This document shows, in pieces, positions 36,156 through 44,903 of a stretch of 60,848 bases of DNA. The stretch spans positions 1 to 60,848 of the forward strand of contig CAMHNQ010000014.1 of the NCBI GenBank assembly GCA_946186495.1, in the 5' to 3' direction. The stretch comes from an uncultured Bacteroidales bacterium. Its GTDB lineage: Bacteria > Bacteroidota > Bacteroidia > Bacteroidales > WCHB1-69. The notes under the pieces are model-generated. The model saw only the letters and a program-made list of their open reading frames with translations, did not search any database and had not been told where the DNA came from. A program made the translations under genes and the position numbers. Positions within the stretch are counted from its first letter, which is position 1. The number at the start of each line of letters is the position of its first letter.

Positions 36156-36362
36156 CGATATTTTTTCCGGTTTTCGGTTTACGATTTTCGGTTGCGGCTG
36201 CAGGGACGACTGACAGCTAATAACAGTCGTAAATTATTACCCGTCAACTTGGTTCAGTCGCAAGACACAAAAGTGACAACCTAAATCAGCGAATCACAGC
36301 TAATCCACGCTGGCTCGCCCAAATAAAAAAGTTGATGCGTAAGCCCTGGAAAGGTAGTGCAT

Positions 36363-36389
36363 TTTGTTTCGCAATTTTTTGTACTTTTG
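36363..36389 (+). promoter_or_regulatory. Promoter of ftsX operon
   Basis: TTTG at 36363-36366, 15-bp spacer, TACTTTTG at 36382-36389, 18 bp before the ftsX start at 36408. Confidence 0.7.
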
Positions 36390-36407
36390 CAGCGCAAAAA
36401 ATATATT

Positions 36408-37292
36408 ATGGCAAACTTACCGGATTCCATAGACAGAATAACGAAAGCACGGCTCAGGCTCTCGACTTTCGGGTCCATTCTCAGCATCGCACTCACCATG
36501 TTCTTCATCGGCGCACTCGCCTTCTTCGCCTTCTTCTCCATGCGTTACCTCCAGAACCTGTCCCAAAAAATCGAAATGGAAGTCCTCTTCTACTCCGACA
36601 TCAAGGAAGCTGACATCGACGCTTTAGAGAAACAAATCAAGCTGAAGCCCTACATTGAAAACTCGCGGGTGTCGTCGCGGGAGGAGAACACACGCACCGC
36701 GCAGCAAATCATCGGCAGCAACTTCACGGAAGTGATTTCCAACCCCATCAACGCCTCTATCATCATCAATGTGAAGCCACAATATGCCAACTCCGACTCC
36801 CTGAACAAAATATCCAAAGAACTGAAAAAGAATCCAATCGTACAAGATGTCGATTATCCGGACTTTATAGTCAAATCCATCAGCAATAACTTCCAGAAGA
36901 TCCAAATAGCCATCCTTATTGTGTGCGCCGTTTTCATGTTCATCTCCATGCTCTTGGTTGCCAACTGCATCCGCCTGAACATCTACGCCAAACGGTTCAA
37001 TATCAAAAGTATGCTGTTAGTGGGTGCCACCCCTAAATTCGTACGGAAACCGTTTGTCACCAAAGGGCTGGTGCAAGGCGTCTGGGGCGGGCTACTGGCC
37101 ATGGTCCTGCTAGCCCTCCTGCTGCTCTACACCCATAACATGGCACCAGATTTCGTGGACTTCTCCGCCATGCTCTACATCGTCATCATCCTGTCCGGCG
37201 TACTCCTCTTCAGCATGCTCTTCACGACTATCATCTCCACTTTCTCCGTCAACCGCTACATCCGCATCAACGACGAGCGTCTTTACATGTAA
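36408..37292 (+). CDS. ftsX: Cell-division permease FtsX
   Basis: The 294-residue protein has four transmembrane helices: one near 20-45, then an extracytoplasmic domain (about 48-165), and three at about 173-290. This layout is that of FtsX, the partner of the ATPase FtsE in controlling peptidoglycan hydrolysis at division. No ftsE lies next to it, which is usual in Bacteroidetes. The ATG at 36408 follows the promoter. It heads an operon with DUF3098, uppP and truB. Confidence 0.9.
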   Translation: MANLPDSIDRITKARLRLSTFGSILSIALTMFFIGALAFFAFFSMRYLQNLSQKIEMEVLFYSDIKEADIDALEKQIKLKPYIENSRVSSREENTRTAQQIIGSNFTEVISNPINASIIINVKPQYANSDSLNKISKELKKNPIVQDVDYPDFIVKSISNNFQKIQIAILIVCAVFMFISMLLVANCIRLNIYAKRFNIKSMLLVGATPKFVRKPFVTKGLVQGVWGGLLAMVLLALLLLYTHNMAPDFVDFSAMLYIVIILSGVLLFSMLFTTIISTFSVNRYIRINDERLYM

Positions 37293-37313
37293 ATAATCAA
37301 TATTCAATATATT

Positions 37314-37595
37314 ATGAGTTCCAACAATTATCAAGAGAATATGCAGAACGAGCGGGGAAACCGTCCTCCTCTGTTCCGTAAAATGAACTACATCCTGATG
37401 GGGATAGGTGCGTTGATCCTGCTCGTCGGCTATATCTGCCTAAGCGGCGGCAATGTCCCGGACGAGGTGTTCGACGGCGAGATATTCAACACCCGCCGTA
37501 TCGTAGTGGCCCCCATCCTCATCTTCATAGGCCTCGCGACCGAAATCGTCGCCATCATGTGGCGGCCTAAGCTTCCCAAAACCGACCACGAATAA
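37314..37595 (+). CDS. DUF3098 small membrane protein
   Basis: The 93-residue protein has two transmembrane helices (about 26-45 and 62-83) separated by the loop GGNVPDEVFDGEIFNTRRI, typical of DUF3098. Its function is unknown, but its place between ftsX and uppP is conserved in Bacteroidetes and suggests an envelope role. The uppP start lies 9 bp after its stop. Confidence 0.88.
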   Translation: MSSNNYQENMQNERGNRPPLFRKMNYILMGIGALILLVGYICLSGGNVPDEVFDGEIFNTRRIVVAPILIFIGLATEIVAIMWRPKLPKTDHE

Positions 37596-37604
37596 ACCTT
37601 GGCA

Positions 37605-38429
37605 ATGAGTTGGTTAGAAGCCCTTATCCTGGGCATAGTGCAAGGCTTGACCGAATTTCTGCCCGTAAGCAGCAGCGGCCATCTCACCATCCTGTCCAAC
37701 CTTTTCGGCCTGGAGGGTGAGTCCAACCTGACGATGATTGTCGCCCTCCACGTCGCTACGGTCCTGAGCACTTTAGTCATCCTGTGGAAGGAGGTTATCT
37801 GGATTTTCAAGGACCTGTTCGCCAAACAGTCTTGGAAAAGCTACTCGGGGCTGAACGACGGAACGCGTTTTGCCATCAACATCCTGATTTCGATGATACC
37901 CGTCGGCATCGTCGGGGTTTTCTTCAAAGACGAAGTGGAGGCCATCTTCGGCTCCGGCCTTCTGATTGTCGGCATCATGCTAATTGTCACGGCATCGCTA
38001 TTGGCTTTCTCGTACTTTGCCAAACCCCGCCAGCGCGAGGACATCTCCCCGCTCCACGCTTTCATCATCGGTATCGGGCAGGCCGTGGCCGTATTGCCCG
38101 GCTTGTCGCGTTCCGGGACGACCATCGCGACAGGACTGCTTTTGGGCAACAAGAAGGAGCGCATGGCCCAGTTCTCGTTTCTGATGGTCATCCCGCCAGT
38201 CCTTGGCGAAGCCCTGTTAGACGTGCTTGACATCGCCAAAGAGGGTTTCGGGACCGCGATGAACGGCATCTCGGCCGGTTCTCTTGTGGTCGGCTTCATC
38301 GCCGCCTTCGTCACCGGGTGCGCGGCCTGCCAATGGATGATCAACATCGTGAAGAGAGGCAAGCTCATCTGGTTCGCCGTCTATTGCCTTGTTGTCGGCA
38401 TCCTGTCCATCGTTTTCAGCCTGCTATAG
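37605..38429 (+). CDS. uppP: Undecaprenyl-diphosphate phosphatase
   Basis: The 274-residue integral membrane enzyme (BacA family) recycles undecaprenyl diphosphate for cell-wall synthesis. Catalytic motifs are [14 protein letters not shown] near the N-terminus and [17 protein letters not shown] near the middle. The ATG at 37605 matches family N-termini. It is followed 3 bp later by truB. Confidence 0.95.
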   Translation: MSWLEALILGIVQGLTEFLPVSSSGHLTILSNLFGLEGESNLTMIVALHVATVLSTLVILWKEVIWIFKDLFAKQSWKSYSGLNDGTRFAINILISMIPVGIVGVFFKDEVEAIFGSGLLIVGIMLIVTASLLAFSYFAKPRQREDISPLHAFIIGIGQAVAVLPGLSRSGTTIATGLLLGNKKERMAQFSFLMVIPPVLGEALLDVLDIAKEGFGTAMNGISAGSLVVGFIAAFVTGCAACQWMINIVKRGKLIWFAVYCLVVGILSIVFSLL

Positions 38430-38432
38430 ACT

Positions 38433-39149
38433 ATGCAGAAGAAGATGATCCACGACATCACCTTCGAGTTGCCGCCGGATCTGGCCATCAATCCGGAAGG
38501 AGACTTGTTGCTGTTCGACAAGCCCCGGAAGTGCACCTCCTTCGATGTGGTGGGGAAGGTGCGGAAGCAGGTGCAGCGCGCTGTCGGCCACCGAGTAAAA
38601 GTGGGGCATGCCGGCACTCTGGATCCCTTAGCCACTGGGTTGCTGCTGATTTGCGTGGGCAAAATGACCAAGCAGGTGGATGCCCTGCAGGCACAGGAAA
38701 AGACCTACACCGGCACGTTCATGATGGGAGCCACCACCTCAAGTTTCGATATGGAGAAGCCTATCGACGACACCTACCCTTACAAACACATCACCCGCGA
38801 GATGGCCGAGGAGGCCGCAAAATCGCTTACCGGTGAAATCCAGCAGGTGCCGCCGATGTTCTCGGCCGTAAAACACCAGGGCGAACGTTCCTACGAAATC
38901 GCCCGGCGCGGCGAAGAAGTTCCGCTTGCCGCCAAGAACATCACCATCTACGAATTCGACATCACACGCTTCGACCTGCCGGAAATCGACTTCCGTATCC
39001 GTTGTTCCAAAGGGACCTACATCCGCGCCATCGCCCGCGATTTCGGAGAGATGCTCCACAGCGGAGCACACCTCTCCGCCCTGCGCCGGACACGCATCGG
39101 CAACCTCTGCGTAGAGGATGCCATCCGCCCGGAAATCCGCGAACGCTAA
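38433..39149 (+). CDS. truB: tRNA pseudouridine(55) synthase
   Basis: The 238-residue enzyme makes pseudouridine 55 in the tRNA T-loop. Motifs include DKPRKCTSFDVV, KVGHAGTLDPLATGLL with the catalytic Asp, and SKGTYIRAIARDFG. It is the last gene of the ftsX operon, and its stop overlaps the stop of the convergent LytTR gene by 4 bp. Confidence 0.95.
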   Translation: MQKKMIHDITFELPPDLAINPEGDLLLFDKPRKCTSFDVVGKVRKQVQRAVGHRVKVGHAGTLDPLATGLLLICVGKMTKQVDALQAQEKTYTGTFMMGATTSSFDMEKPIDDTYPYKHITREMAEEAAKSLTGEIQQVPPMFSAVKHQGERSYEIARRGEEVPLAAKNITIYEFDITRFDLPEIDFRIRCSKGTYIRAIARDFGEMLHSGAHLSALRRTRIGNLCVEDAIRPEIRER

Positions 39150-40318
39150 AGGGCACCCGCTTGCGCAATAGCGTAATATCCTCCTGACCTCCTCGACCCC
39201 CTGTATTCCACCAGCCCCCTTCCTTTCAAAGCCACTACAACCCTCTGCACCGTACTGGCAGACATTTTCCTGTGCTTTCCGATCTCCGCCGCCGAACAAC
39301 CCGGATTCATTTCTATATAGGCATACACCGTACGCAACTGTTTCCTTTTCTTCTCCGACCACACCACTGCCGCCACCTCCTGCCGCTCCGATTCCTCCTT
39401 ACCTTTAAAATGCTGTTCCAAAACGGACAAGGCAGACTCCCTATAATAAGGCGATATCGGGAATCGGCGCACCTCGCCCGAGGTGGGGTCTGTCACCTGC
39501 ACCGACTCCTTATCAAAAGCCGTGACATACTTGTACAAGACAAAAACGTTACGGGAGACCTGAGTTCCGTAACGGTTTGACAAAAGTTCCGCCAACTCGC
39601 GCATGGAACCATAGCGGAGCAAGTGCCGCCCTCCCGCGATATACATATACGTATAATTTTGGTCCTGCTGGCAATACAGCACCTCCCCTACATTCACAAG
39701 CATGACATCACTGCTGCCTGTAGATGTCCCTTTCAAGTATTCAACCTCCGAACGGGACACTTCGGTTTCAAGAGTTTCTTCCTCCAAATTGTCTCCTTCG
39801 GGAAACGCCTGACCGGCACCTCCATCAACAGCCACTTCCTCGACGTGTAACTGTTCGTGCATCTTCAACACGGAACTTTCAACCTGCAAAAAACGCCTCT
39901 TGCTGTCTTTCAGAGAGTCGATAACAAAGACAAAACTGACTATTGCAGCATCCCTGAAAACTACCCACAAAACTTGCTCAAGGATACTGACACCTAATTG
40001 TGTAGCACCATTGTATGCCATGACAATGCGGATCTGCGGATATACCATCGCCATTTCCAGCACTCCGGCCAAAAGCACGCTCAGAACTGTCATCCAAAGA
40101 TAAGCCCGCCCCCTGTTTTTCAAATAAAGAAAGGGAAACAACACATAATGGTTCAGGATGACAGGGGCAAGGGCAAGCACTCCGGAAAGGTATTCTTTAT
40201 AGAGGCAGGGCCAGGCGACGATCCGCAAACGGCAGACATTGCCGAAAAGCATAACGACAGCAAAAGGACCAATCAGTGGCCAGATAATGCGGGAATAGTT
40301 TATTCTTGCAGTCTCCAT
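39146..40318 (-). CDS. Membrane-bound LytTR regulator with C-terminal winged helix
   Basis: The 390-residue protein has about four N-terminal transmembrane helices (residues about 10-150), a short linker, and a LytTR DNA-binding domain (about 205-310: VMLVNVGEVLYCQQDQNYTY, GGRHLLRYGSMREL, QVSRNVFVLYKYV). A C-terminal helix-turn-helix follows (about 328-385: GCSAAEIGKHRKMSASTVQR, then a GGYYAI wing). It looks like a one-component membrane regulator with two candidate DNA-binding modules. It is divergent from the paired lipoprotein genes at 40631 and 41159, which are possible targets. Confidence 0.8.
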   Translation of the reverse strand: METARINYSRIIWPLIGPFAVVMLFGNVCRLRIVAWPCLYKEYLSGVLALAPVILNHYVLFPFLYLKNRGRAYLWMTVLSVLLAGVLEMAMVYPQIRIVMAYNGATQLGVSILEQVLWVVFRDAAIVSFVFVIDSLKDSKRRFLQVESSVLKMHEQLHVEEVAVDGGAGQAFPEGDNLEEETLETEVSRSEVEYLKGTSTGSSDVMLVNVGEVLYCQQDQNYTYMYIAGGRHLLRYGSMRELAELLSNRYGTQVSRNVFVLYKYVTAFDKESVQVTDPTSGEVRRFPISPYYRESALSVLEQHFKGKEESERQEVAAVVWSEKKRKQLRTVYAYIEMNPGCSAAEIGKHRKMSASTVQRVVVALKGRGLVEYRGSRRSGGYYAIAQAGAL

Positions 40319-40337
40319 ATGACTTGAATTTTGGTGG

Positions 40338-40345
40338 CAAATTTA
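40338..40345 (-). promoter_or_regulatory. Promoter -7 element of LytTR gene
   Basis: TAAATTTG on the minus strand, 19 bp before the ATG at 40318. Confidence 0.6.
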
Positions 40346-40590
40346 CGAAATTCATCGATAAGCCAGGCCGTTAATCATGTTCATTTCATATTCAGAAAAG
40401 CCGTCATGCCACAAAGGGAAAACAAAGCGTTTCACGGTTGCAAAACATTGTCTATCTATATCAAAACAAGGCAATTACATATACAAATCCACAGAGCCGG
40501 AACATACTCATTCCATGCCCAAAATCGACATCCGGTCATAATCAAATCATAAACACGGTACAAGCTGTCGGGAGCATTCTGATTATTCGC

Positions 40591-40598
40591 TACTTTTG
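40591..40598 (+). promoter_or_regulatory. Promoter -7 element of lipoprotein pair
   Basis: TACTTTTG, 32 bp before the ATG at 40631. No clear -33 element. Confidence 0.6.
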
Positions 40599-40630
40599 CC
40601 TCAAAATTGTCAAGCATAATCTAAAGCCTT

Positions 40631-41122
40631 ATGAAGAAGAAACAGAAACAAACCCTGTTGATTATCACGGCAGCCATCATTGTGGCGACCGGGACGGTAC
40701 TGCTGTCATGCCAGCGCAACAAAGAAAAGCCCAATAGTGTTACGTTAGGCAAAACGGACTCCACCATGCTTCTTCTGAAGCATCAGATGGAGGACCTGTA
40801 CCGGAAAGTCAACAAAGCCGACATTTCCTTTGACACCTGTCTTGTATTTCGGCAGAGTGACGGACATACGATTGCCATGGCCACTGTCACGAGTGCAGAC
40901 GGCGGGACGACCGGCTTCGCCGCCCCGACCAACCCCGAGGGAACGGAAATCAAGTATATCGGCGAACTTCCGGTATCGGTCTGCACTTTCAGCGGCCTCC
41001 AAATCGAGGATTGCCTTCCCCCAACTTACAACGGGGAGTACGGCTGGGATTTCAAGACCGACAAGCCTTCCCTTTTGAACAACCCCACCTTTCGCAAATC
41101 CATAACGGCATACAAGCCGTGA
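40631..41122 (+). CDS. Hypothetical lipoprotein, first of a paralogous pair
   Basis: The 163-residue protein has a lipoprotein signal with lipobox LLSC (Cys27). The mature part has a helix (HQMEDLYRKV), FDTC, SDGHTIAMATV and a C-terminal YGWDFKTD with KSITAYKP. It matches the next gene at equivalent places. No known family is recognised; an envelope-anchored role is inferred. It is 36 bp upstream of its paralog. Confidence 0.65.
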   Translation: MKKKQKQTLLIITAAIIVATGTVLLSCQRNKEKPNSVTLGKTDSTMLLLKHQMEDLYRKVNKADISFDTCLVFRQSDGHTIAMATVTSADGGTTGFAAPTNPEGTEIKYIGELPVSVCTFSGLQIEDCLPPTYNGEYGWDFKTDKPSLLNNPTFRKSITAYKP

Positions 41123-41158
41123 CATATCCTTTATTAATCCATCCAAAACTCCAACAAC

Positions 41159-41677
41159 ATGAAAAAAACAGACATCAAGAGAGCAAGTTTGTGGTTGGTG
41201 ACCGCAACGCTCGCAGTTTCAATGGCCGTTCTTGCCATGAACGCCTGCAAAAAGACGGACGAGAACAAGTCCCTGCGCATTTCCGTTTCCGGGAAAATGG
41301 TCCCCTTGGAGATGATGCCGCAAAAAATGAGCGACCTCTACTTCAACACCTACCATGAAAGACAGTGGTTCGACTCCTGCAAGATTGTGGAACAGGACAA
41401 CGGATACACGATTATTGTGGCCGTGGGCACGAACAAAGACGGGGAGTCCATCAAATTCGCCACACTTGCAGACAAAGAAGGGGATATTCTATCCTTGAGA
41501 GACACCCCGCATTCCACATGCACTTGTGAAGGGACATGCAATAAGGGTTGCGAACCCAAATACCTTGGGGTCGGCTACGCTTGGGACTGCACCAGCTGTG
41601 AATACAGTCAGCTTCCAAGACCGACGTGCGTCAAAACCATAACGGCATCGCAGCCTAACCCGGGAAGCAACCAATAA
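41159..41677 (+). CDS. Hypothetical Cys-rich lipoprotein, second of a paralogous pair
   Basis: The 172-residue protein has a lipoprotein-like signal with MNAC (Cys30). It shares with its neighbour the segments MSDLY, FDSC, DNGYTIIVAVGTNKDG, YAWDC and KTITAS. It gains a Cys-rich loop (TCTCEGTCNKGC, then CTSC), which could bind metal or form disulfides. Function unknown. Confidence 0.65.
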   Translation: MKKTDIKRASLWLVTATLAVSMAVLAMNACKKTDENKSLRISVSGKMVPLEMMPQKMSDLYFNTYHERQWFDSCKIVEQDNGYTIIVAVGTNKDGESIKFATLADKEGDILSLRDTPHSTCTCEGTCNKGCEPKYLGVGYAWDCTSCEYSQLPRPTCVKTITASQPNPGSNQ

Positions 41678-41790
41678 CAGGATGTCCGTGTGTCGGGACA
41701 CGAGATTGTGCATCCCTATACACGGACGTTCTTATCCGTGGGAATGCGGGCAACGGCGACCCCGCAAATCGCAAAACAGAAAACGGAAAT

Positions 41791-42369
41791 CTAAAGATAA
41801 TACACCACGAAGCCCACCAGGCCTGCCAGGGCAATCAGCAAGATGGGGTTGGTCTTCCATTTCAGAGAGGCGAAAAACGCGGTGGCGAACAGTCCTATGC
41901 TAAGGAAGAACTGCAGCGGGCTTTCGGCGTAGGCGCCGAACGTGTCAGCGTTAACCAACAGCACGGCAGAGGCTGCAATCAGCCCGACCACCGTTAATTT
42001 CAGGACCGCCATCACCTTATTGACGACAGGATGCCCGCTGTACTTCAACAGATAGCGGCTGACCAGCAGCATAAGGATGAAAGGCAGCAGGATGACCGAA
42101 AAAGAGGCGAGAAAAGCCCCCGCCACCCCCCAAACGGGGTCATAGCCGGCATTCGTCACAGCCGTGTAGCCGGCGTAGGTGGCCACATTGATGCCGATAG
42201 GGCCCGGAGTCACCTGGCTGGCAGCCACAATATCGGTGAACTCAGCCGCCGTCATCCAGCCCTGCTTCTCCACCACCTCGTTCTGGATCAGGGCAATCAT
42301 GGCATAGCCGCCTCCAAAATTGAAAATGCCTATTTTGCAAAATGTATAGAACAGCTTCCAGAAGATCAT
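41791..42369 (-). CDS. Chromate transporter family protein, second half-size subunit
   Basis: The 192-residue membrane protein of the CHR family starts FWKLFYTFCKIGIFNFGGGYAMI and has QVTPGPIGINVATYAGY, the half-domain hallmarks. Short CHR genes usually come in pairs that together replace the fused ChrA. The start at 42369 overlaps the upstream gene by 4 bp (ATGA). The substrate may be chromate, sulfate or another anion; this cannot be told. Confidence 0.88.
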   Translation of the reverse strand: MIFWKLFYTFCKIGIFNFGGGYAMIALIQNEVVEKQGWMTAAEFTDIVAASQVTPGPIGINVATYAGYTAVTNAGYDPVWGVAGAFLASFSVILLPFILMLLVSRYLLKYSGHPVVNKVMAVLKLTVVGLIAASAVLLVNADTFGAYAESPLQFFLSIGLFATAFFASLKWKTNPILLIALAGLVGFVVYYL

Positions 42370-42917
42370 GATCCCACCTCCCTTTTTTCGCTGTATTTGC
42401 CATACAAAAAGCCGCCAACGCCCGCCGCAAGGATAACCCACACAGGGGAAACGCCAAGGAGCCACACCAGCAAGGCAGCCACTACGGGAATCCAGAAATT
42501 GTATCGCGAGACATGGACTGTCTTGGCCATGCGGAACACAGGAGCGGCGATGAGTGCCACCACCACCGGGCGCACACCCTTCAAAACCGCCTCTGCGACA
42601 GCGTTTCCCCGCATGTGACGCATTCCCATCGCCAACGCGAGGATGATCAGAATGGGCATCAGGATGTTGCCCACCACGGCGACAACGGCGCCCAGAATAC
42701 CGCGAAGCCGCCAGCCCACATTCGTGGCCGTGTTGACGGCGAATATCCCGGGCATGGTCTGCGCGAGCGTGATGGTGTCCACAAACTCCTCGTTGGTCAA
42801 CCATCCGTGACGGTCAACCAACTCTTTCTCCATCAGCGGAATCATCGCATAACCGCCGCCGAGCGTGAAAGTCCCTATCTTGAAAAACGACCAAAAGAGC
42901 TGGACTAAAGAAGCCAT
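42366..42917 (-). CDS. Chromate transporter family protein, first half-size subunit
   Basis: The 183-residue membrane protein starts LFWSFFKIGTFTLGGGYAMIPLM and has TLAQTMPGIFAVNTATNVGW, the equivalent half-domain signature. It is translationally coupled to the second half at 41791. Promoter at 42943-42950. Confidence 0.88.
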   Translation of the reverse strand: MASLVQLFWSFFKIGTFTLGGGYAMIPLMEKELVDRHGWLTNEEFVDTITLAQTMPGIFAVNTATNVGWRLRGILGAVVAVVGNILMPILIILALAMGMRHMRGNAVAEAVLKGVRPVVVALIAAPVFRMAKTVHVSRYNFWIPVVAALLVWLLGVSPVWVILAAGVGGFLYGKYSEKREVGS

Positions 42918-42942
42918 TTCGTCACCTTGTTATTAACGGCTG

Positions 42943-42950
42943 CAAAGGTA
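42943..42950 (-). promoter_or_regulatory. Promoter -7 element of chromate transporter pair
   Basis: TACCTTTG on the minus strand, 25 bp before the ATG at 42917. Confidence 0.6.
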
Positions 42951-43037
42951 CGATTTTTTGGATTCAGGGAACACGCAATCACCCGCCAATTGTTGACAAA
43001 TAAAAAAAATGAAATGGAATCATATTGAGAAAAAATA

Positions 43038-43045
43038 TATTTTTG
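43038..43045 (+). promoter_or_regulatory. Promoter -7 element of small lipoprotein
   Basis: TATTTTTG followed by CCG, 41 bp before the ATG at 43087. Confidence 0.65.
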
Positions 43046-43086
43046 CCGTCGAAAAAAACAGTAACAAACCTTAAAATTTGACAGAA

Positions 43087-43314
43087 ATGAAAAAGATTAT
43101 GGCTATCTGTGCTGCCACGCTGTTGCTGGCAGGCGTTGCAACTTCTTGCAACAAGAAATGTGAATGCAAAACTTATCTCGCAGGCGTGGTTGTCGGTGAC
43201 CCCACGGAAATGGAATTAGACAAGGATTCCTACAAGAGCTGCTCTGAAATGAACACCGTTGTTGAAGTTGACGGTAAAAAGACCGGTCTTGAATGCACCT
43301 CGAAGGTCTTCTAA
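43087..43314 (+). CDS. Small Cys-rich lipoprotein, 75 aa
   Basis: The protein has a lipoprotein signal with lipobox ATSC (Cys21), directly followed by NKKCECK. The mature peptide is about 55 residues with further Cys residues near positions 53 and 70. It has its own promoter and a strong terminator, so it is a real single-gene unit. Function unknown. An upstream TTG at 43078 is an unlikely start. Confidence 0.7.
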   Translation: MKKIMAICAATLLLAGVATSCNKKCECKTYLAGVVVGDPTEMELDKDSYKSCSEMNTVVEVDGKKTGLECTSKVF

Positions 43315-43334
43315 GCATTCCTCGAAACCTCATC

Positions 43335-43364
43335 AGCCGCAGCGAATTGCTGCGGCTTTTTTTG
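43335..43364 (+). terminator. Terminator of small lipoprotein gene
   Basis: Stem AGCCGCAGC (43335-43343) with GCTGCGGCT (43349-43357), loop GAATT, followed by seven T. Confidence 0.9.
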
Positions 43365-43372
43365 TATCTTTG
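43347..43372 (+). promoter_or_regulatory. Promoter of rimO, nested in preceding terminator
   Basis: TTG at 43347-43349 (in the terminator loop and stem), 15-bp spacer, TATCTTTG at 43365-43372, directly after the T-run and 20 bp before the rimO ATG. Confidence 0.65.
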
Positions 43373-43392
43373 CCGACTAAAATTTGAGCCTT

Positions 43393-44676
43393 ATGACCAT
43401 CAACATCATCACCTTGGGCTGTTCCAAGAACATCGTCGATTCGGAAGTCATGGCCGCGCAGCTGCACCGCAACGGGCACGAGCTCTACTACGAGAGTGCG
43501 CAGAAGTCTGACATCGTCATCATCAACACATGCAGTTTCATCCACGACGCGCGTGAGGAGTCCGTGAACGAGATTCTGAACCAGATCGAGCGCAAGAAAC
43601 ACCGCCAGATCAAGAAGTTGTACGTAGTGGGATGCCTCGTGCAGCGCAACATGGCGGAGTTGCAGGAGGCTCTGCCCGAGGTGGATGGTTTTTTCACCTT
43701 CGCGGAATTGCCGAAGCTATTGGAGTCTCCTGATTTCCAATTGCTTGGCACATCCGACAGAATGCTCTCCACGCCCCGCCACTACGCCTACCTCAAGATT
43801 TCCGAGGGTTGCGACCACCAATGCTCCTACTGCTCCATCCCGCTCATCCGCGACCGGCAGGTCTCCAAGCCGATTCCGCTTCTCGTCGAGGAGGCGCAGC
43901 GTTTGGCCGACCAAGGGGTGAAGGAGCTGATGCTGATAGCCCAGGACCTCACCTACTACGGCATCGACCGCAGCGGCAGGCGCGAGCTCGCCGACCTGAT
44001 GGACAAGCTCGCGCAGGTGAACGGCATCCAGTGGATCCGGCTGCATTACGCCTACCCGCTGAACTTCCCCTACGAGATTTTGGAGGTGATGAAACAATAT
44101 CCGCAATACTGCCGCTACTTGGACATCCCGTTCCAGCACATCAGCGACGACATCCTGCAGAGTATGCGGCGCGGCGGCAGCTCGGCCTACATCTACGACC
44201 TTATCGCGCGTATCCGCGAGACAATCCCCGGCATCGCGCTGCGCACCACGCTCATCTCCGGCTACCCGACCGAAACCCGCGAACAGCACAGGGAGTTGGT
44301 GGAGTTCGTGCGGCGCAACCGTTTCGAACGGCTCGGGGTCTTCGCCTACTCGCGCGAGGACGACACGCCCGCCTACGCCCTCGGCGACCCCATCAAAGCC
44401 TCCGAAAAGAACAAACGGGTGAACGAAATCATGAAACTACAGGAGAAAATATCCCACGAAATCAACCAGACCCGTGTCGGCACCACGATGAAAGTACTGA
44501 TTGACAGCGAAGAGCAGGACTGCTACATCGGCCGCACCGAGTTCGACTCCCCCGATGTCGACAACGATGTCTTCATCGACAAGGGCAAACCGCTGAACGT
44601 CGGGGAATTCTATGATGTGGAAATCACAGACGCGGCAGAATATGATTTGTTCGGGACGATTAGCCCGAAATCCTGA
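43393..44676 (+). CDS. rimO: Ribosomal protein S12 methylthiotransferase
   Basis: The 427-residue radical-SAM enzyme methylthiolates an aspartate of ribosomal protein S12. The N-terminal domain ligands are Cys10, Cys47 and Cys81; the radical-SAM cluster motif is Cys140-x3-Cys144-x2-Cys147 (CDHQCSYC). A TRAM domain lies at the C-terminus (about 365-427). The ATG at 43393 precedes the family N-terminus INIITLGCSKN; an upstream TTG is rejected. Confidence 0.95.
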   Translation: MTINIITLGCSKNIVDSEVMAAQLHRNGHELYYESAQKSDIVIINTCSFIHDAREESVNEILNQIERKKHRQIKKLYVVGCLVQRNMAELQEALPEVDGFFTFAELPKLLESPDFQLLGTSDRMLSTPRHYAYLKISEGCDHQCSYCSIPLIRDRQVSKPIPLLVEEAQRLADQGVKELMLIAQDLTYYGIDRSGRRELADLMDKLAQVNGIQWIRLHYAYPLNFPYEILEVMKQYPQYCRYLDIPFQHISDDILQSMRRGGSSAYIYDLIARIRETIPGIALRTTLISGYPTETREQHRELVEFVRRNRFERLGVFAYSREDDTPAYALGDPIKASEKNKRVNEIMKLQEKISHEINQTRVGTTMKVLIDSEEQDCYIGRTEFDSPDVDNDVFIDKGKPLNVGEFYDVEITDAAEYDLFGTISPKS

Positions 44677-44831
44677 CAGCACCCGCGAAAAACTCCCCTG
44701 TGTCGTATCCGATAGCGCGCCCTCCAGCCCTGCCGGGCCGGCACACACCGGAATCGGCTTCCTTTATTCGCAAGCGGTGAAAGCCGAGAGCTTAATTGCA
44801 GCATCTCTTCTTCACCGATTCACATTTTTTG

Positions 44832-44839
44832 TATTTTTG
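44832..44839 (+). promoter_or_regulatory. Promoter -7 element of DUF1015 operon
   Basis: TATTTTTG followed by CCG, 64 bp before the ATG at 44904. Confidence 0.65.
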
Positions 44840-44903
44840 CCGTTGTTTTTGACAAGACTATTTTTATATAATATAAAATCATTTAACAGTAAATCAATTA
44901 GAT

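Larger units (their letters stand above)
40319..40630. other. 312-bp divergent intergenic region
   Basis: This AT-rich gap between the LytTR gene and the lipoprotein pair holds a -7 element for each side (40338-40345 minus, 40591-40598 plus). No convincing gene is seen; a 73-codon frame at 40331-40552 lacks protein-like character. Any LytTR operator would be expected here, but no clear direct repeat was found. Confidence 0.5.

Noticed and set aside
40331-40552. 73-codon plus-strand frame in the divergent intergenic region
   Set aside because: No signal, no ribosome-binding site and no recognisable composition; it overlaps the promoter of the LytTR gene.
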